A DNA stretch of 64,000 bases from Allacma fusca. Lineage: Eukaryota; Arthropoda; Collembola; Symphypleona; Sminthuridae. Positions 47,278-58,021 of this stretch are shown here, piece by piece. Both the position numbers and the translations under genes were made by a program. The stretch spans positions 4,278,001 to 4,342,000 of the forward strand of contig OX359246.1 of the NCBI GenBank assembly GCA_947179485.1. Direction: 5' to 3'. Numbering within the stretch: position 1 is the stretch's first letter; each line of letters begins with the position of its first letter. The notes below the pieces were generated by a model. That model was not told where the DNA came from. It did not search any database and saw only the letters and a program-made list of their open reading frames with translations.

Positions 47278-47778
47278 CTTTACAGCAATTTATAATTCCC
47301 TAACTACTACAAAAATTTAAGTTGACAAACTAAAAACAATTTCAGTTTCTACACGCAGACACCTTACAGGCTTTATATCAAATGTACGTCTCAGTTCACA
47401 ATATATTATGTATGTGAGAAAATATTGGAAACATGCCCAGAAAATAATAATTGAGCAAACTCAAAATCATGGACCAAAACTTGTACACAATTGGTTAAGC
47501 ATGAACAACCTTCAGCTGTATACATAAATGCCAACAATAATTTAGTTAATAACAAATGTGCCCAAATGCAAGAGGAAACAATAGGACAATATACTGTCTG
47601 AAACAAAAGCCTTTGAATTCTTCAGAATAACAGATCCCAATTTTATTACAGGATCAACCTTGACGAACTTTCCTTTAAACAAAAAAAAAGTATAATAATT
47701 ACAGGCACATCCAAATTGTTCAAATACAACAACTTAATACTCTTTCTACTAAATAACAATCACTATTAACAGGCTATT
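47278..47778. other. intergenic stretch, nothing recognised
   Basis: No gene supported; probably promoter of the repeat protein and 3' UTR of the next gene. Confidence 0.4.
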
Positions 47779-49815
47779 TTAACCCTTCGCTGAACTATCC
47801 CGTTCCTTCAACACCTTCATCCTCTCCACCACAGCTGTATTATCAATATTATGCTCCTTATTGTAGTCGTAAACAACATCCAACTGCTGCTTCTCTAGCC
47901 CCGGTATCCTCTCCCACAAAGTCTTCCCCAGAACATCGTCCATATCATTCTCCTCCCGAAGGACACAGAAGTACAGGAGGACTGCAGCCGTACTCAAAAT
48001 CACCGAATAAGGTTGGATCCAAGGTTGATCTTCATGAAGGGTCCCTCGGAAAGTCTTCCTGGCACTCCACGTCGAAGCTTTACTTGTGCTAAACTGTATG
48101 GGCTTGTCCAAGTCATCGTCATCGTCTTGTTTCGATTTCGTACTTTTGTAACTGTAATAAATATTCCAATTATCTTCAATTGATTTCTCCCAAACTTTAC
48201 AATGACAATGACAGCATATCATTTCAAAAAGTATTCCAGTGTCTTTCACGGAAGTCAGTGTATTCATAATTTCGTACTACAAATGTTATTACACTCAGAG
48301 CTGCGCTCAAGTCAAGTAAATCCCAAACTTGACCCTGAACTTGACTTGACCCTGACAGTCAAGTAGGTTTTTCAGACGGTCTTGAACTTGACGGTTCATG
48401 GTCAGACAATGACTTGAAAATTCAGGGTCAAGTATTCAAGTACTTTCCGCGTAACTTGAACCTGGTCAAGTATAGCAGGGACAACTCTTGACTTGACCAT
48501 GACTTGACCATGACCCGAACTTGAACTTGACTTGAACTGTCAAGTTTTTTAAAAAAATAGAAAAATAGTATTCACACTTAAAATACACCAAGTACACCAT
48601 TTATGGTTAAAACTTAGCAAATAACAATATTATTCACAATTGTCAAGCTTCTCCAAGTAAATTTTGAGTTGCTGCTTCAGTTGGATATTTTAATGTCTTG
48701 TGTTTTAGTTTTAGCCAACCTTCAATCACGAGAAACTACGAATAGTCTCTGCTAATTGTAAGGTAAACAGTCTTTTAGAAGTAAGTAAATCATTTCCCAT
48801 TGAATTTTCCTGTTAATAATAATTACTTACGCTAACATTCAAGTTTGGGTTGTGCTTCACTGAAAATATCTACAGTTCAGCGTCCACCCTGTTAATGAAA
48901 CAAACTGGCTTATGTGGTAGTGTTTAACGTTTTACAGATGTTAAATTGTTTAGAATGAAAAGAGTACTTGGATTTAAGTAACTTGATTGATTAACAACGC
49001 GTTTATTTTATACAACAATCGAACATTGAACACTGTTGCTTTCATAGGTGCTGCTCCAAAGTTTTTATATTCGTTTTCTTTCGTTCACTATTACAGCTGT
49101 GGCTTTCCAATATCTAGAGATATTGAATCGTAACCCAAAAATATGTAGTTTAGAGGAACATGTATGGATACGGAGTCTCGGAGCAACGATAACATTATGA
49201 AAGAAAACCTATTGAAATATATAGTGCCACAACTTCGATATGCGTAACGTTTCGTTACTTGAATAAGTACTTGAAATACTCATGGTTCATGGTCAAGGAT
49301 TTATACATTTTTACTTGACCATGAACATGACTTGACTCTCAAGTAGAATTTTTTGTCTTGACCATGATAACTACTTGATTTCAAATCTCAGGGTCAAGTA
49401 GAATAAATAACTTGACCATGCCTTGAATGTTCAAGTATCCATTATATTTTACTTGACCATGACCCGAACTTGACCATGACTTGAAATACTCATGGTCTAC
49501 TTGAACTTGAGCGCAGCTCTGATTACACTATTCACATCTAAACACCAAAAATGTCACACGATTTGATATCAAATGTCTGTCAGTTGATTCGCTAGAAATT
49601 ATTACTATTAAATTGCATCTACGGCCGTGCGAGTTATTTACTAAAGTTTTATTATTTTGAATATTCAATTAATTGCTAGTAACTTACCGTAACTGACTAA
49701 ATTGATTTAACACTATTAGGTGGCATTGTTTCTTCAGACTTTGCAAAGGCGTTTTATCCGCTATTTTAAATAACAACTGATTCGGAGATATGGCTTTCCG
49801 AAGAAGAGTATTCAT
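47779..49815 (-). CDS. UQCC4: CCSMST1-family complex III assembly factor, with hAT in intron
   Basis: Exon 1 (49815-49688) encodes a mitochondrial presequence: MNTLLRKAISP..., basic and amphipathic, with no acidic residue before Asp26. It ends at CG|GTAAG and joins in phase 2 to exon 2 (48151-47779; acceptor TTTATTACAG), giving 166 residues. After the junction QLRYKSTKS come an acidic stretch and the family block DKPIQFSTSKAS, a single membrane helix (PYSVILSTAAVLLYFCVLRE) and a charged tail. This pattern matches the CCSMST1 family, named UQCC4 in vertebrates, an inner-membrane factor in cytochrome bc1 assembly. The 1536-bp intron holds a complete hAT element; without it the intron would be about 300 bp. 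A frame starting at 48267 is open but reads the intron. Confidence 0.8.
48296..49521. mobile_element. hAT family-C element, 1226 bp, complete ends
   Basis: Ends CAGAGCTGCGCTCAAGT and CTTGAGCGCAGCTCTG with a perfect 8-bp duplication ATTACACT (48288-48295 and 49522-49529). The arms consist of CAAGTCAAG / TTGACCATG-type motifs (48310-48545 and 49250-49510); the centre is A/T rich with no transposase seen. It lies in the intron of the UQCC4-like gene. Best reference copy for family C. Confidence 0.95.
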
Positions 49816-50121
49816 GACTGGAATTAAAATCAAAAGCTTATGAATGACAGTGTTAATGTTAATAAATTATTTTTTGAGAGCGTCATTTAAATGTAGAGGA
49901 TTCAATTGCAACTTTAAATATCTCACCTTTTGTGGTAACTGTTCCGGAATCCGAATCCGAATTTATTTAAAAAGAACTAAATATTAATAGAAGCACACTT
50001 TGGTAAATACAATAATAATTTATTAAATAATTTGAAAGTTGAATGTTGTTTCTGAGCTTCAAGAATTTCAAATTACAATGTAAGTATATACATATTGCAG
50101 CACGTGCAGCTTGCTTTCAAA

Positions 50122-50171
50122 TTAAAACTGAGCTGATTCCTTGGCTGCAAGGATGTCTTCGTTAGATGTGG
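50122..50171 (-). CDS. possible terminal exon of an unidentified gene
   Basis: Minus strand shows an acceptor (AAATTACAG) followed by 15 codons ending AKESAQF and a stop; AATAAA lies about 100 bases downstream (about 50020). This is the layout of a last exon. No matching upstream exon was found; the GGGACG repeat and satellite begin at 50286. It could be chance. Confidence 0.3.
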
Positions 50172-50285
50172 CTGTAATTTAAGCGTAGGTTCCCTCCGTG
50201 CTCCGTATAGGAAAAAGGCAATGCTGGGCCGTGGGCTCTACCAAAATCAAAAGTAGAATGTAGAAGTACGTAGAGCAGAGCTTCT

Positions 50286-50545
50286 GCTGGGGACAGGGAC
50301 GTCCCGTCGGGACACTGGACGGAACGGGACGGGACGTCCCCGGGGACAAAATAATTGTCCCCATGTCGTATTCGGGACGGAACGGGGACAAAAAAAAATT
50401 GTCCCCATTATATTCGGGACGGGGACAAAAAAAATTGTCCCCATTATATCAGGGACGGGACGGGGACAAAACAAATTGCCCCCATTATATTCGGGACGGG
50501 ATATTCTTTTTGGTCGTGTATATAACGGGACGGGACGAGCAAGCA
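50286..50545. mobile_element. GGGACG-motif repeat element
   Basis: Built of GGGACGGGAC and GGGGACAAAA...TTGTCCCC blocks, with four GTCCCCATTATA-type units in series. The left edge CAGAGCTTCTGCTGGGGACA looks like a hAT terminus, but the right end and target duplication are not clear. A related piece (GGGACCGGGATCGGGACAG) lies at 17934-17975. The open minus-strand frames across it are repeat artefacts. Confidence 0.6.
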
Positions 50546-51150
50546 TAGCAGAACAAGGATAACGTTTCAGATTTAATGCTCATGAGTAAACTATTCTGTG
50601 AACACTATTTCATTGAATGTAAGACATTCGATTTTAGGTTGTAGAAAATGAGGCTTTTTGCTCAAAAAGTTAAGGAAGATTCTTGGAGCCACGACTCTAT
50701 AAATGTGTTTATTATGTTTTTGGTACAAATATTTTTTGTACGAAAGGACACCGCACAATCCTTACGAGAAAATGCCCTCTGTTCGATTTGAACGAAAAAT
50801 TACTGCAGGGTGCGCCTAGATGCGTAGATCATTTTTGATAATTGCCCCGAAAAAATCTGACGACGGGATTCGGAGATATCCCGGGTCAAAGTTAGCAAAA
50901 AATGAGGGGGGGGCTCATGGGGTACCAACAAATTCAAACAGTGAAAATTAGCAATTTAACTTCAAAAATGGCAAGAATAAAAATTAAATAACGTGCAAAA
51001 AAAATTTCAGCGAGATATCACCTCAAAATTCCAAGATATTGACCTCAAGAGGTCAAAGAGCGTCGATACCGGTTTCATAATCTAAACGGTGACAAAACTG
51101 GCCCAAATTGGAATCAGGGCTTTAATTAGACACATATTAAACGTGTGCCG

Positions 51151-51475
51151 AGTTTGGTTCCAGTTGGTGACACGATGACCTAGCTGTGACCCCCGAGGTC
51201 AATATCTTACCCATACCGGATTTGGTGCCCAAAAATCATTCGAATTGCCCGCAAACAGGCTAGAACGTTTGGTTTAAGCCCAGATGAGTTGCCTGTCAAG
51301 TTTGGTTCCAGTTTGTGACACGATGACCTAGCTGTGACCTCCGATCTCAATATCAAACTCATACCGGATTTGGTGCCCAAAAATCATTCGAATTACCCTC
51401 AAATAGGTCAGAACTTTTGGTTGAAACGCAGATGTGTTGCCTGTCTATTTTGGTTCCAGTTGGATGATTTTTAGG
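51151..51475. repeat. 148-bp satellite, two full units and a partial third
   Basis: TTTGGTTCCAGTT starts at 51153, 51301 and 51449, an exact 148-bp period. Units also share GACACGATGACCTAGCTGTG and CATACCGGATTTGGTGCCCA. The array breaks off just before the assembly gap. 50820-51150 upstream is non-coding, with the same GACCTCAAGAGGTCAA style but no clear unit. Confidence 0.9.
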
Positions 51476-51511
51476 TACCTAATCATCTTAGGTACGGGTA
51501 AAATATTGACC

Positions 51512-51711
51512 NNNNNNNNNNNNNNNNNNNNNNNNNNNNNNNNNNNNNNNNNNNNNNNNNNNNNNNNNNNNNNNNNNNNNNNNNNNNNNNNNNNNNNNNN
51601 NNNNNNNNNNNNNNNNNNNNNNNNNNNNNNNNNNNNNNNNNNNNNNNNNNNNNNNNNNNNNNNNNNNNNNNNNNNNNNNNNNNNNNNNNNNNNNNNNNNN
51701 NNNNNNNNNNN
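51512..51711. other. assembly gap, 200 N
   Basis: Exactly 200 undetermined bases. The satellite ends on the left and the third S8 block starts on the right. The length is probably a placeholder. Confidence 0.98.
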
Positions 51712-52140
51712 ACCTCCCTCCAGAAAAATGAAACGTAATACATATGTACATATGCACATTCTCTCTAAGTCACTGACTCGGCCAATACTTGAATTTCAAT
51801 CCCAATTGTATTCATCTCTCAACTCACACTCGGGCTATAATGTGTTTCCTTCAAACTTAACTACCACCCTTAAAGTCTCCATGCGTCCTCTGGTATTTTG
51901 CAGCACCAGCGCTGACCCCTACACAGTTGCAAGTTGCAACCATTTAGGGTGTCATAAACCATTACGAACCACTAAAGTTTTTCTCAGAAATGAAACAGAA
52001 CTTTTAGAAAACAAAACAATCATTGTTTCGAAGAATTTACTGTGATGATTTATTACAATATAAAATGAGCATCCTCGAATTAAATGAATCAATATAATTG
52101 TATGAGGTTTTTTACCCCCACTTTGTTGTACTGTGGACAG

Positions 52141-52148
52141 TATATAAG
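52141..52148 (+). promoter_or_regulatory. TATA box of S8 gene 3
   Basis: TATATAAG, 45 bases before the ATG. Best match to a TATA box among the three paralogues (gene 1: GTATAAG; gene 2: lost). Confidence 0.55.
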
Positions 52149-52192
52149 CAAATAGCAGATATAGTCTTACGGAACTGAAGCGTCCCTTTACA

Positions 52193-53677
52193 ATGAATTT
52201 CATTCCATTTGATTTGGTTATTGTAATTGCTTTGCTTCAATTTACAAACATTCAGCCCAACAACGAAGTTATTTCTGATCAATTAAAAATCGCCTTTGAG
52301 AAGGAAAAAACTGCTGATGTCATAGTTACATTCAAACTGCGTCCATCGGAGATTCTAAGCAAGATTTCTCAGCAGACAAAATCTGTCACAGATCGCGGAG
52401 GAAAATTGCGAATACTGTCGGATGAACTGGAGAGTCTCGCAAAATCCAGTCAAGTCAACATTTTGAAAAAGCTCAAGGAAAAAAATTTTGCATCTCGTAT
52501 TCGGTCCTTATGGATCACAAACCAAGTCTCCATTGATGGAGCTTCCTTGGATTTAGTAACTTCAATAGCCGCCCTGACCGAAGTCTTAAAAATTGACAAA
52601 ATCTATTCATTTAAGCTTGAGCCTGTTCAAGACAAAAATAAGGACGACAATCCTGTGGAACCACACAACAACAAAGTGGCGTATAATGACAGCATTTCCG
52701 ATAAGGAGATAACTCAAGCAAGTGTTTACTCTTGGGCAGTGTGGAAAATTCAGGCACCCAAAGTATGGGAAATGGGTTACGACGGACAGGGAGTGGTGGT
52801 TGGAATAATTGATTCAGGAATTAGTTTGACCCATGAAGTTGTGTATGACAGCTTCATGGGTACGGATGAGTATGGTTGGTTTGATCCGAACAAAATGGGC
52901 GAAGTTCCACGGGATATTACCGGACATGGTACCGCGTGTCTAGGGCACATGACTGGGAAATATGGCATGGGCGTAGCCCCAAATGCAAAATGGATGGCGT
53001 GTAACTGCGTCGACAATGGATGGAGATATCGCACTGATTGGGTCGTGGAATGTTTCCAATTCATGCTTTGTCCAACTGATCACATGGGAAACAATAAAAA
53101 TTGCTCCAGAGCACCCCGGGTCATATCGAATAGCTATTACACAGTCCCAGGGGAATCGAGCGAATTCTTCCGTGAGATCACAAAGGTTTTGGTAGAAACT
53201 GATATACATTACGTATTTTGCATTGGGAATGTTGGCTCCGCTTGCAACACCACTGGTTCTCCTGGTAACTTCGAAGAGTTCATAGGCGTTGGTCTAACCA
53301 CCATCTACGACGAGTATCAAACGTTTTCGAGTGCTGGACCAGATCCAACTGGGAAACTGATTAAGCCTGACATCTGTGCCCCTGCGCATATGGTAATGAC
53401 TGCGCATTACGAATTCGGCAACGACTTCATTGACATAGCGACTGGGTGTAGTCTTGCTACTCCAATTGTGGGTGGTGTAATTGCACTGATGGTACAGAAA
53501 AATCCAAAATTATCTCAGGGCAGTGTCAAGAAAATTCTTTTTAATTCTACTACCCTGGCTGTTATTGACGAACCAAAAATATGTGGAGATACTCCACACG
53601 ACCAGATACCAAATAATAGAATTGGATGGGGAGTTGTAAATGCATTGAAGGCTATTCGAAATGTACCTGAACCATGA
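52193..53677 (+). CDS. secreted subtilisin-like serine protease (peptidase S8), gene 3
   Basis: A 494-residue intronless frame, the plus-strand paralogue of the genes at 3071 and 20985. Signal peptide, I9-type propeptide, then the S8 catalytic domain with Asp207, His245, Asn346 and Ser420. It is closer to gene 1 than to gene 2, for example in the shared linker EPVQDKNKDDN. It has the clearest promoter of the three, and AATAAA 15 bases after the stop. All catalytic residues are intact, so all three copies are probably functional. An extracellular digestive or defensive role is possible; nothing in the sequence decides. Confidence 0.92.
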   Translation: MNFIPFDLVIVIALLQFTNIQPNNEVISDQLKIAFEKEKTADVIVTFKLRPSEILSKISQQTKSVTDRGGKLRILSDELESLAKSSQVNILKKLKEKNFASRIRSLWITNQVSIDGASLDLVTSIAALTEVLKIDKIYSFKLEPVQDKNKDDNPVEPHNNKVAYNDSISDKEITQASVYSWAVWKIQAPKVWEMGYDGQGVVVGIIDSGISLTHEVVYDSFMGTDEYGWFDPNKMGEVPRDITGHGTACLGHMTGKYGMGVAPNAKWMACNCVDNGWRYRTDWVVECFQFMLCPTDHMGNNKNCSRAPRVISNSYYTVPGESSEFFREITKVLVETDIHYVFCIGNVGSACNTTGSPGNFEEFIGVGLTTIYDEYQTFSSAGPDPTGKLIKPDICAPAHMVMTAHYEFGNDFIDIATGCSLATPIVGGVIALMVQKNPKLSQGSVKKILFNSTTLAVIDEPKICGDTPHDQIPNNRIGWGVVNALKAIRNVPEP

Positions 53678-54398
53678 TTTATAAAAAAATAAAAACTTGA
53701 ACATTGGAATACATTATAGTTAATTCGAGAATGACATAGGGAACAGTAGTAGTTTATAATGTCATCTTTATATTTATGCATGTGTTCGCCCCCTGGCTAG
53801 AACCCTGTCTCACCTAAAATTAAATCCCATGTAGCCAAAAAACGTGAGACAATGGTACATTATAAATACTTGATGTAACTCTGCTCTCTAAAATTTATGG
53901 CACGCCACGTTCAAATATTCTGGTTGATGATCCATTACAGTTATGATTCTTACAATTAAGTTCCCAATAAGTATAGGTCCCGTGAAATAGCAAATTATCA
54001 TAGATGGGGCTTTTATCCCACTACCCTGATGCGCCGATGAAGAGCTATTACTTTCGATATAATCTGCGCGACTGTCCCTATTTGATTGGACGTACTCCCA
54101 CTCAACTGGTCGAACTAGGCTTCTCACTGTTGTGTGAGTAATATTTTCGACGTATAACATCTAAAAGTCCGAAGCAACCATTAGACTAATTTCTTTCACC
54201 TCGCAGCTACCCTAGACATTGTGGTTGAAGGCTGGAAAGGCGACGAAGGCTGGACGAAAGGCCTCTGCTCTTTGCAGAAATAATGGAATGTGAAGGAACA
54301 TGGTAATTTTACAGCCTTCGAACGCCGTTGGAACCTGCAATCCCATTTACTATATTTTAGACAAAATCCTTCCGTAACTAAAGCTCATGTACGTACGT

Positions 54399-55235
54399 TA
54401 AAGGCGTGGCCCGCAGGCTATTCCCCAACCCAACCCCAGTATTACCCGCAAACACGTAACCCGAACCCGCCCGACCCGAAATTCAACCTCTGAAACATCA
54501 GCCCGCCCCGTCCAGACCGTGATTTTTTAGGCCCGCGCCAGACCGCAGCCCGCCGGGTTTCAGTTGACACGGCCCGACCCAGCTTGCGGGCCCCCGCGGG
54601 GGCCCGCATATGTTTCGTGCAACGCTATCACGCTCCATCACAATGTCTAATAAACCGTAGAAACCGAAAAATAAATATTTTCTGAGCCTTTTAAATAACT
54701 GCAGCTGGTTTTATTTTTAATCCATGTCATATTATGCTTGAAAATCACTTCGCAGGAATTGTTAACTAATTGTAAGAATACTGCGCTAAGAAATTCTACA
54801 TGCTTTTGAATTCATATCAGGACCTTCAAAACGTTACAAGTTACAACAAGTCACATCCACAGCAGGATAAGCGAGAAACACTATAAAACAGGAGTAGTAA
54901 CAACCAACAGTTACAAAGGCACAAACATGTGAGCTCAAATGGACGCAAATCATATAATTCTACTGGAAAAATCCTAAACGTAGTTGATTGAAATTTAAAC
55001 GTTTTGCGGGTTGCTTGCGGGCCCAAAGTATATTTAAGTCTAGCCCGAACCCGCCCGCAACCCGCACTATGTGCATAAAGTACAGCCCGACCCAGCCCGT
55101 TGAAATACGACAAAAACCCAGCCCGATCCGCAACTTGCAACATGACAAAGCACTAAACCCGAACCCGCCCATAACCCGCACGGGCGGGTCGGGCCTAAGC
55201 CCGACCCGAATTTTTACCCGCGGGCCACGCCTTTA
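54399..55235. mobile_element. hAT family-F element (CCCGACC type)
   Basis: Ends TAAAGGCGTGGCCCGC and GCGGGCCACGCCTTTA, flanked by ACGTACGT on both sides (54391-54398 and 55236-55243; the duplication is itself palindromic, so the edge could shift by a base or two). Arms are dense in CCCGACCC / CCCGAACCCG motifs; the centre is A/T rich. No transposase. Confidence 0.9.
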
Positions 55236-55332
55236 ACGTACGTACACCGTTACTCAACTGAAAAAAAATTTTCTTGCGGGCCTGCTTAATGTTATTCTAG
55301 AGTAGAAACATTTATCTCAACATGGCAGTATT

Positions 55333-56178
55333 TAAAGCTGCCGGATTCAAATAAGCAAAATAGTAGGCTTTTTAATTTGTCAAAATTTATTCCGTTGTAA
55401 AAATTATACAGCTATCATTGCTTCCAGAAGTTCCATGGGCATTTTTAATTTCACCTGCGTCCACAATTTATTGATAAAAGCAAATATACACGCTTAGTGA
55501 CAGCGTTGGTTCCTGAAATGAAGCAGAACCCTGTTTGTGTTGACAAAAATATTTTCAGCAAAAGAATTTTATACAAAAACAAATGTCATAAAAATACCTG
55601 GTGAAAGTAAGTGCTCAACTAGGACTGTCAATTTCTCGCAAGCAGATTCTGCGATGCTAAAGTAATTTCTTTTAGATACTTTTTTCTGTAAGCCATCGTT
55701 GAAAGTAGACTCTACTCCCATTTTAATTTTATCAGGTCAAATAATAGCACACAGAGTACTTACATATAAATAACAGCAACTATTCAATGCTAACGGATAC
55801 AATAAAAATATTCAATGATGATTTCCACTTCATTTTCATTTTGTGATTTCTACTACTTCTCATTAATGCACTATTGCAGTATGCTGTAGAAATGAAACAA
55901 TGAACAGAACTTGAGTTCAAATGATAGACCTACCTTTACCTGGAAAGATGTTAATGATTCTTCAATTTACAGGTACTAATTTCTACAACATCGGGTAAGT
56001 GTCGCTAGATCGTGATCACATTTCCAGCAAAGAGTAATTTTACAATTATTTTAGGCAAATGTAAAAAAGTAGAGTTTAGAAGCTTTTTTAAGCAAACTTA
56101 GTAGATCTCATGATTTTTTAGTAAACTGCCTTCCCAAATAGTAGCTAGTCTACTAAAAGTAGGCATCGGGCAGCTTTA
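55333..56178. mobile_element. probable hAT family-G element (AGTAGGC type)
   Basis: TTAAAGCTGCCGGAT on the left and ATCGGGCAGCTTTAA on the right are inverted ends. Inside them, AAATAGTAGGC and CTAAAAGTAGGC motifs repeat near both ends. No matching target duplication, so it is old or the edges are off. The gap to family F is under 100 bp. Confidence 0.65.
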
Positions 56179-56567
56179 AGCATGATACCCGGAGAAGTTT
56201 ATTCCCTTCACTGTGCATAAGTAGATAAATACTGATAATCTGCAATAATTGCAATTAATTGCAAACTAATTACTATCTTTTCAGAGATAACTAGTTTGAA
56301 GTTTAAAACTCTGATTTTGTGACTTGTGTTAAAACATGCGATAAATAAATAAATATGGAAGGAAGGTAACGCTTGAAGGGTTTTTAACTATTTTCTGAGG
56401 GCTGTAGGAGTGATTATAGCAGGATTTGAATGAAGGAAGGGCGAAGGAAGGGTAAATATTCAGAAGGCTTCATTTTACGGAACAACAAAAGAACGGTAAT
56501 TGGAAGCGGTCCTCCTTCTGGCGGATGAACGAAGGGGATTTCAATTGGACACCACTGATGTCAGTAG
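56179..56567. other. non-coding stretch between hAT elements
   Basis: Nothing recognised; several GAAGGAAGG-type simple repeats at 56360-56530. Confidence 0.4.
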
Positions 56568-57483
56568 CACAGATGCGCATCCACAGTTTCGTTACGTTAC
56601 GTTACACTATTTCGATAGGTTTTAAAATTGTCGTTACATTTCTAAATACCGTATGAAACATTCAGCGTTACCGTTCCGTTACTACAAGACAATGGTAATA
56701 CTCCAGCGTTAATTTTCATTACCATTAAAATATTTAAAAAGCCGTTACTTTCCGTTACCGTTACTATTATTGTCCGCTCGTAATAAACTAAAATGTCAAA
56801 CAACTATTGTTGCCAGACGTTCCTGGTATGCAGAAAATGTAGCGGAAAGGCAATTTACAGTTTCTGTGTAGTTCTTGATTCACCTGCAATGTGATCCGCA
56901 TCCCGACTACCCGTTGTGGTAGTCTCAACATTTGTCCTTTTTTCAAATTCATTTTTCTCCTTTTACTAGATTAATTTAAATTTATTAAATTTAATTAGAA
57001 GAACTTAAGATTATTTAGAATTTAACTAGAACCAAACCGATCACACGTCGTTTTTTTTGTGAGCAAAAGCGTGTAGATTGAGCAAAATAAAGGGTCAAAT
57101 CCTTCCTGTTGAAATTTGCCATGTTTTCCATAACGTACATAAATGATGCTCAGGGAACAGGGTGTCCACACCGAACTCAAGTTGTTAATATTTCCTCCGT
57201 TTATTTGCATGCACAGTTACTCCAAGCAAAGCCAATAATAGATGTCAATGTATGCAAAAATAAATATGTACATGCATATATGTATTTGATAGCGTTGCGT
57301 TACGTTACAATATCGTCATCTGTTTACACAAGCTGGAACGCTATAGTTATTCCGATACATGTTTAGCACACCCGGGTTCCGTTACCGTTACGTTATTGCC
57401 TGCTCCAAATATAGGCCGTTACGTTAAAAAACGGCGTTATTCCGTTATTGTTGGGTAAAAGTAACGTAACGGGCGCATCACTG
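56568..57483. mobile_element. hAT family-H element (CGTTAC type)
   Basis: Left end CACAGATGCGCAT and right end GCGCATCACTG are imperfect inverted repeats; flanks GTCAGTAG and GTCTGTAG match at 7 of 8. The arms are rich in CGTTACGTTAC motifs (56590-56765 and 57295-57475). Frames inside show no domain. Confidence 0.82.
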
Positions 57484-58021
57484 GTCTGTAGTAAACTCAG
57501 AGCTATGCAAAATACTTGGTCTTCAATGACAAAATACAAAATAAAATACCTCAAATAAAATATGGAAAATACAAAATACAAAGTAAAATACCTCAGGTTA
57601 CATTACTAAAATACAAATAAAAATACAATACATCTTAGGTAATTTAAAATACTCAAATACAAAATACTGTATTTTAAATACAATACTTTCCTTAACATAC
57701 CTACCTAATGCTCACTCTTTTTGGTTTCTAGAACACAAATTGCTTTAAGCATCACTGGTCAGTAGTAAACTCAGAGCTATGCAAAATACTTGGTCTTCAA
57801 TGACAAAATACAAAATAAAATACCTCAAATAAAATATGGAAAATACAAAATACAAAGTAAAATACCTCAGGTTACATTACTAAAATACAAATAAAAATAC
57901 AATACATCTTAGGTAATTTAAAATACTCAAATACAAAATACTGTATTTTAAATACAATACTTTCCTTAACATACCTACCTAATGCTCACTCTTTTTGGTT
58001 TCTAGAACACAAATTGCTTTA
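57475..58021. repeat. 274-bp tandem duplication across two hAT elements
   Basis: The segment starting GCATCACTGGTC at 57475 is repeated from 57749, nearly identical over 274 bp. It covers the last bases of family H and the first 250 bases of family I, so it happened after both had inserted next to each other. Confidence 0.92.

Larger units (their letters stand above)
51712..54239 (-). repeat. segmental duplication, copy 3 (inverted)
   Basis: Inverted counterpart of 2516-5033; the left limit runs into the gap, the right limit is at GGTTGAAGGCTGGAAAGG (54239). It shares with copy 1 the flank 53690-54239, which copy 2 lacks, so copies 1 and 3 are the closer pair. 53886-54239 includes frames with no known motif. 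Confidence 0.88.

Noticed and set aside
47779-48267. Single-exon model starting at 48267 for the UQCC4-like gene
   Set aside because: Its first 37 residues read the intron through TTTATTACAG; the spliced model gives a mitochondrial presequence in the correct phase.
51434-52045. Frames spanning the N gap
   Set aside because: Undetermined bases were translated as open; not evidence of coding.
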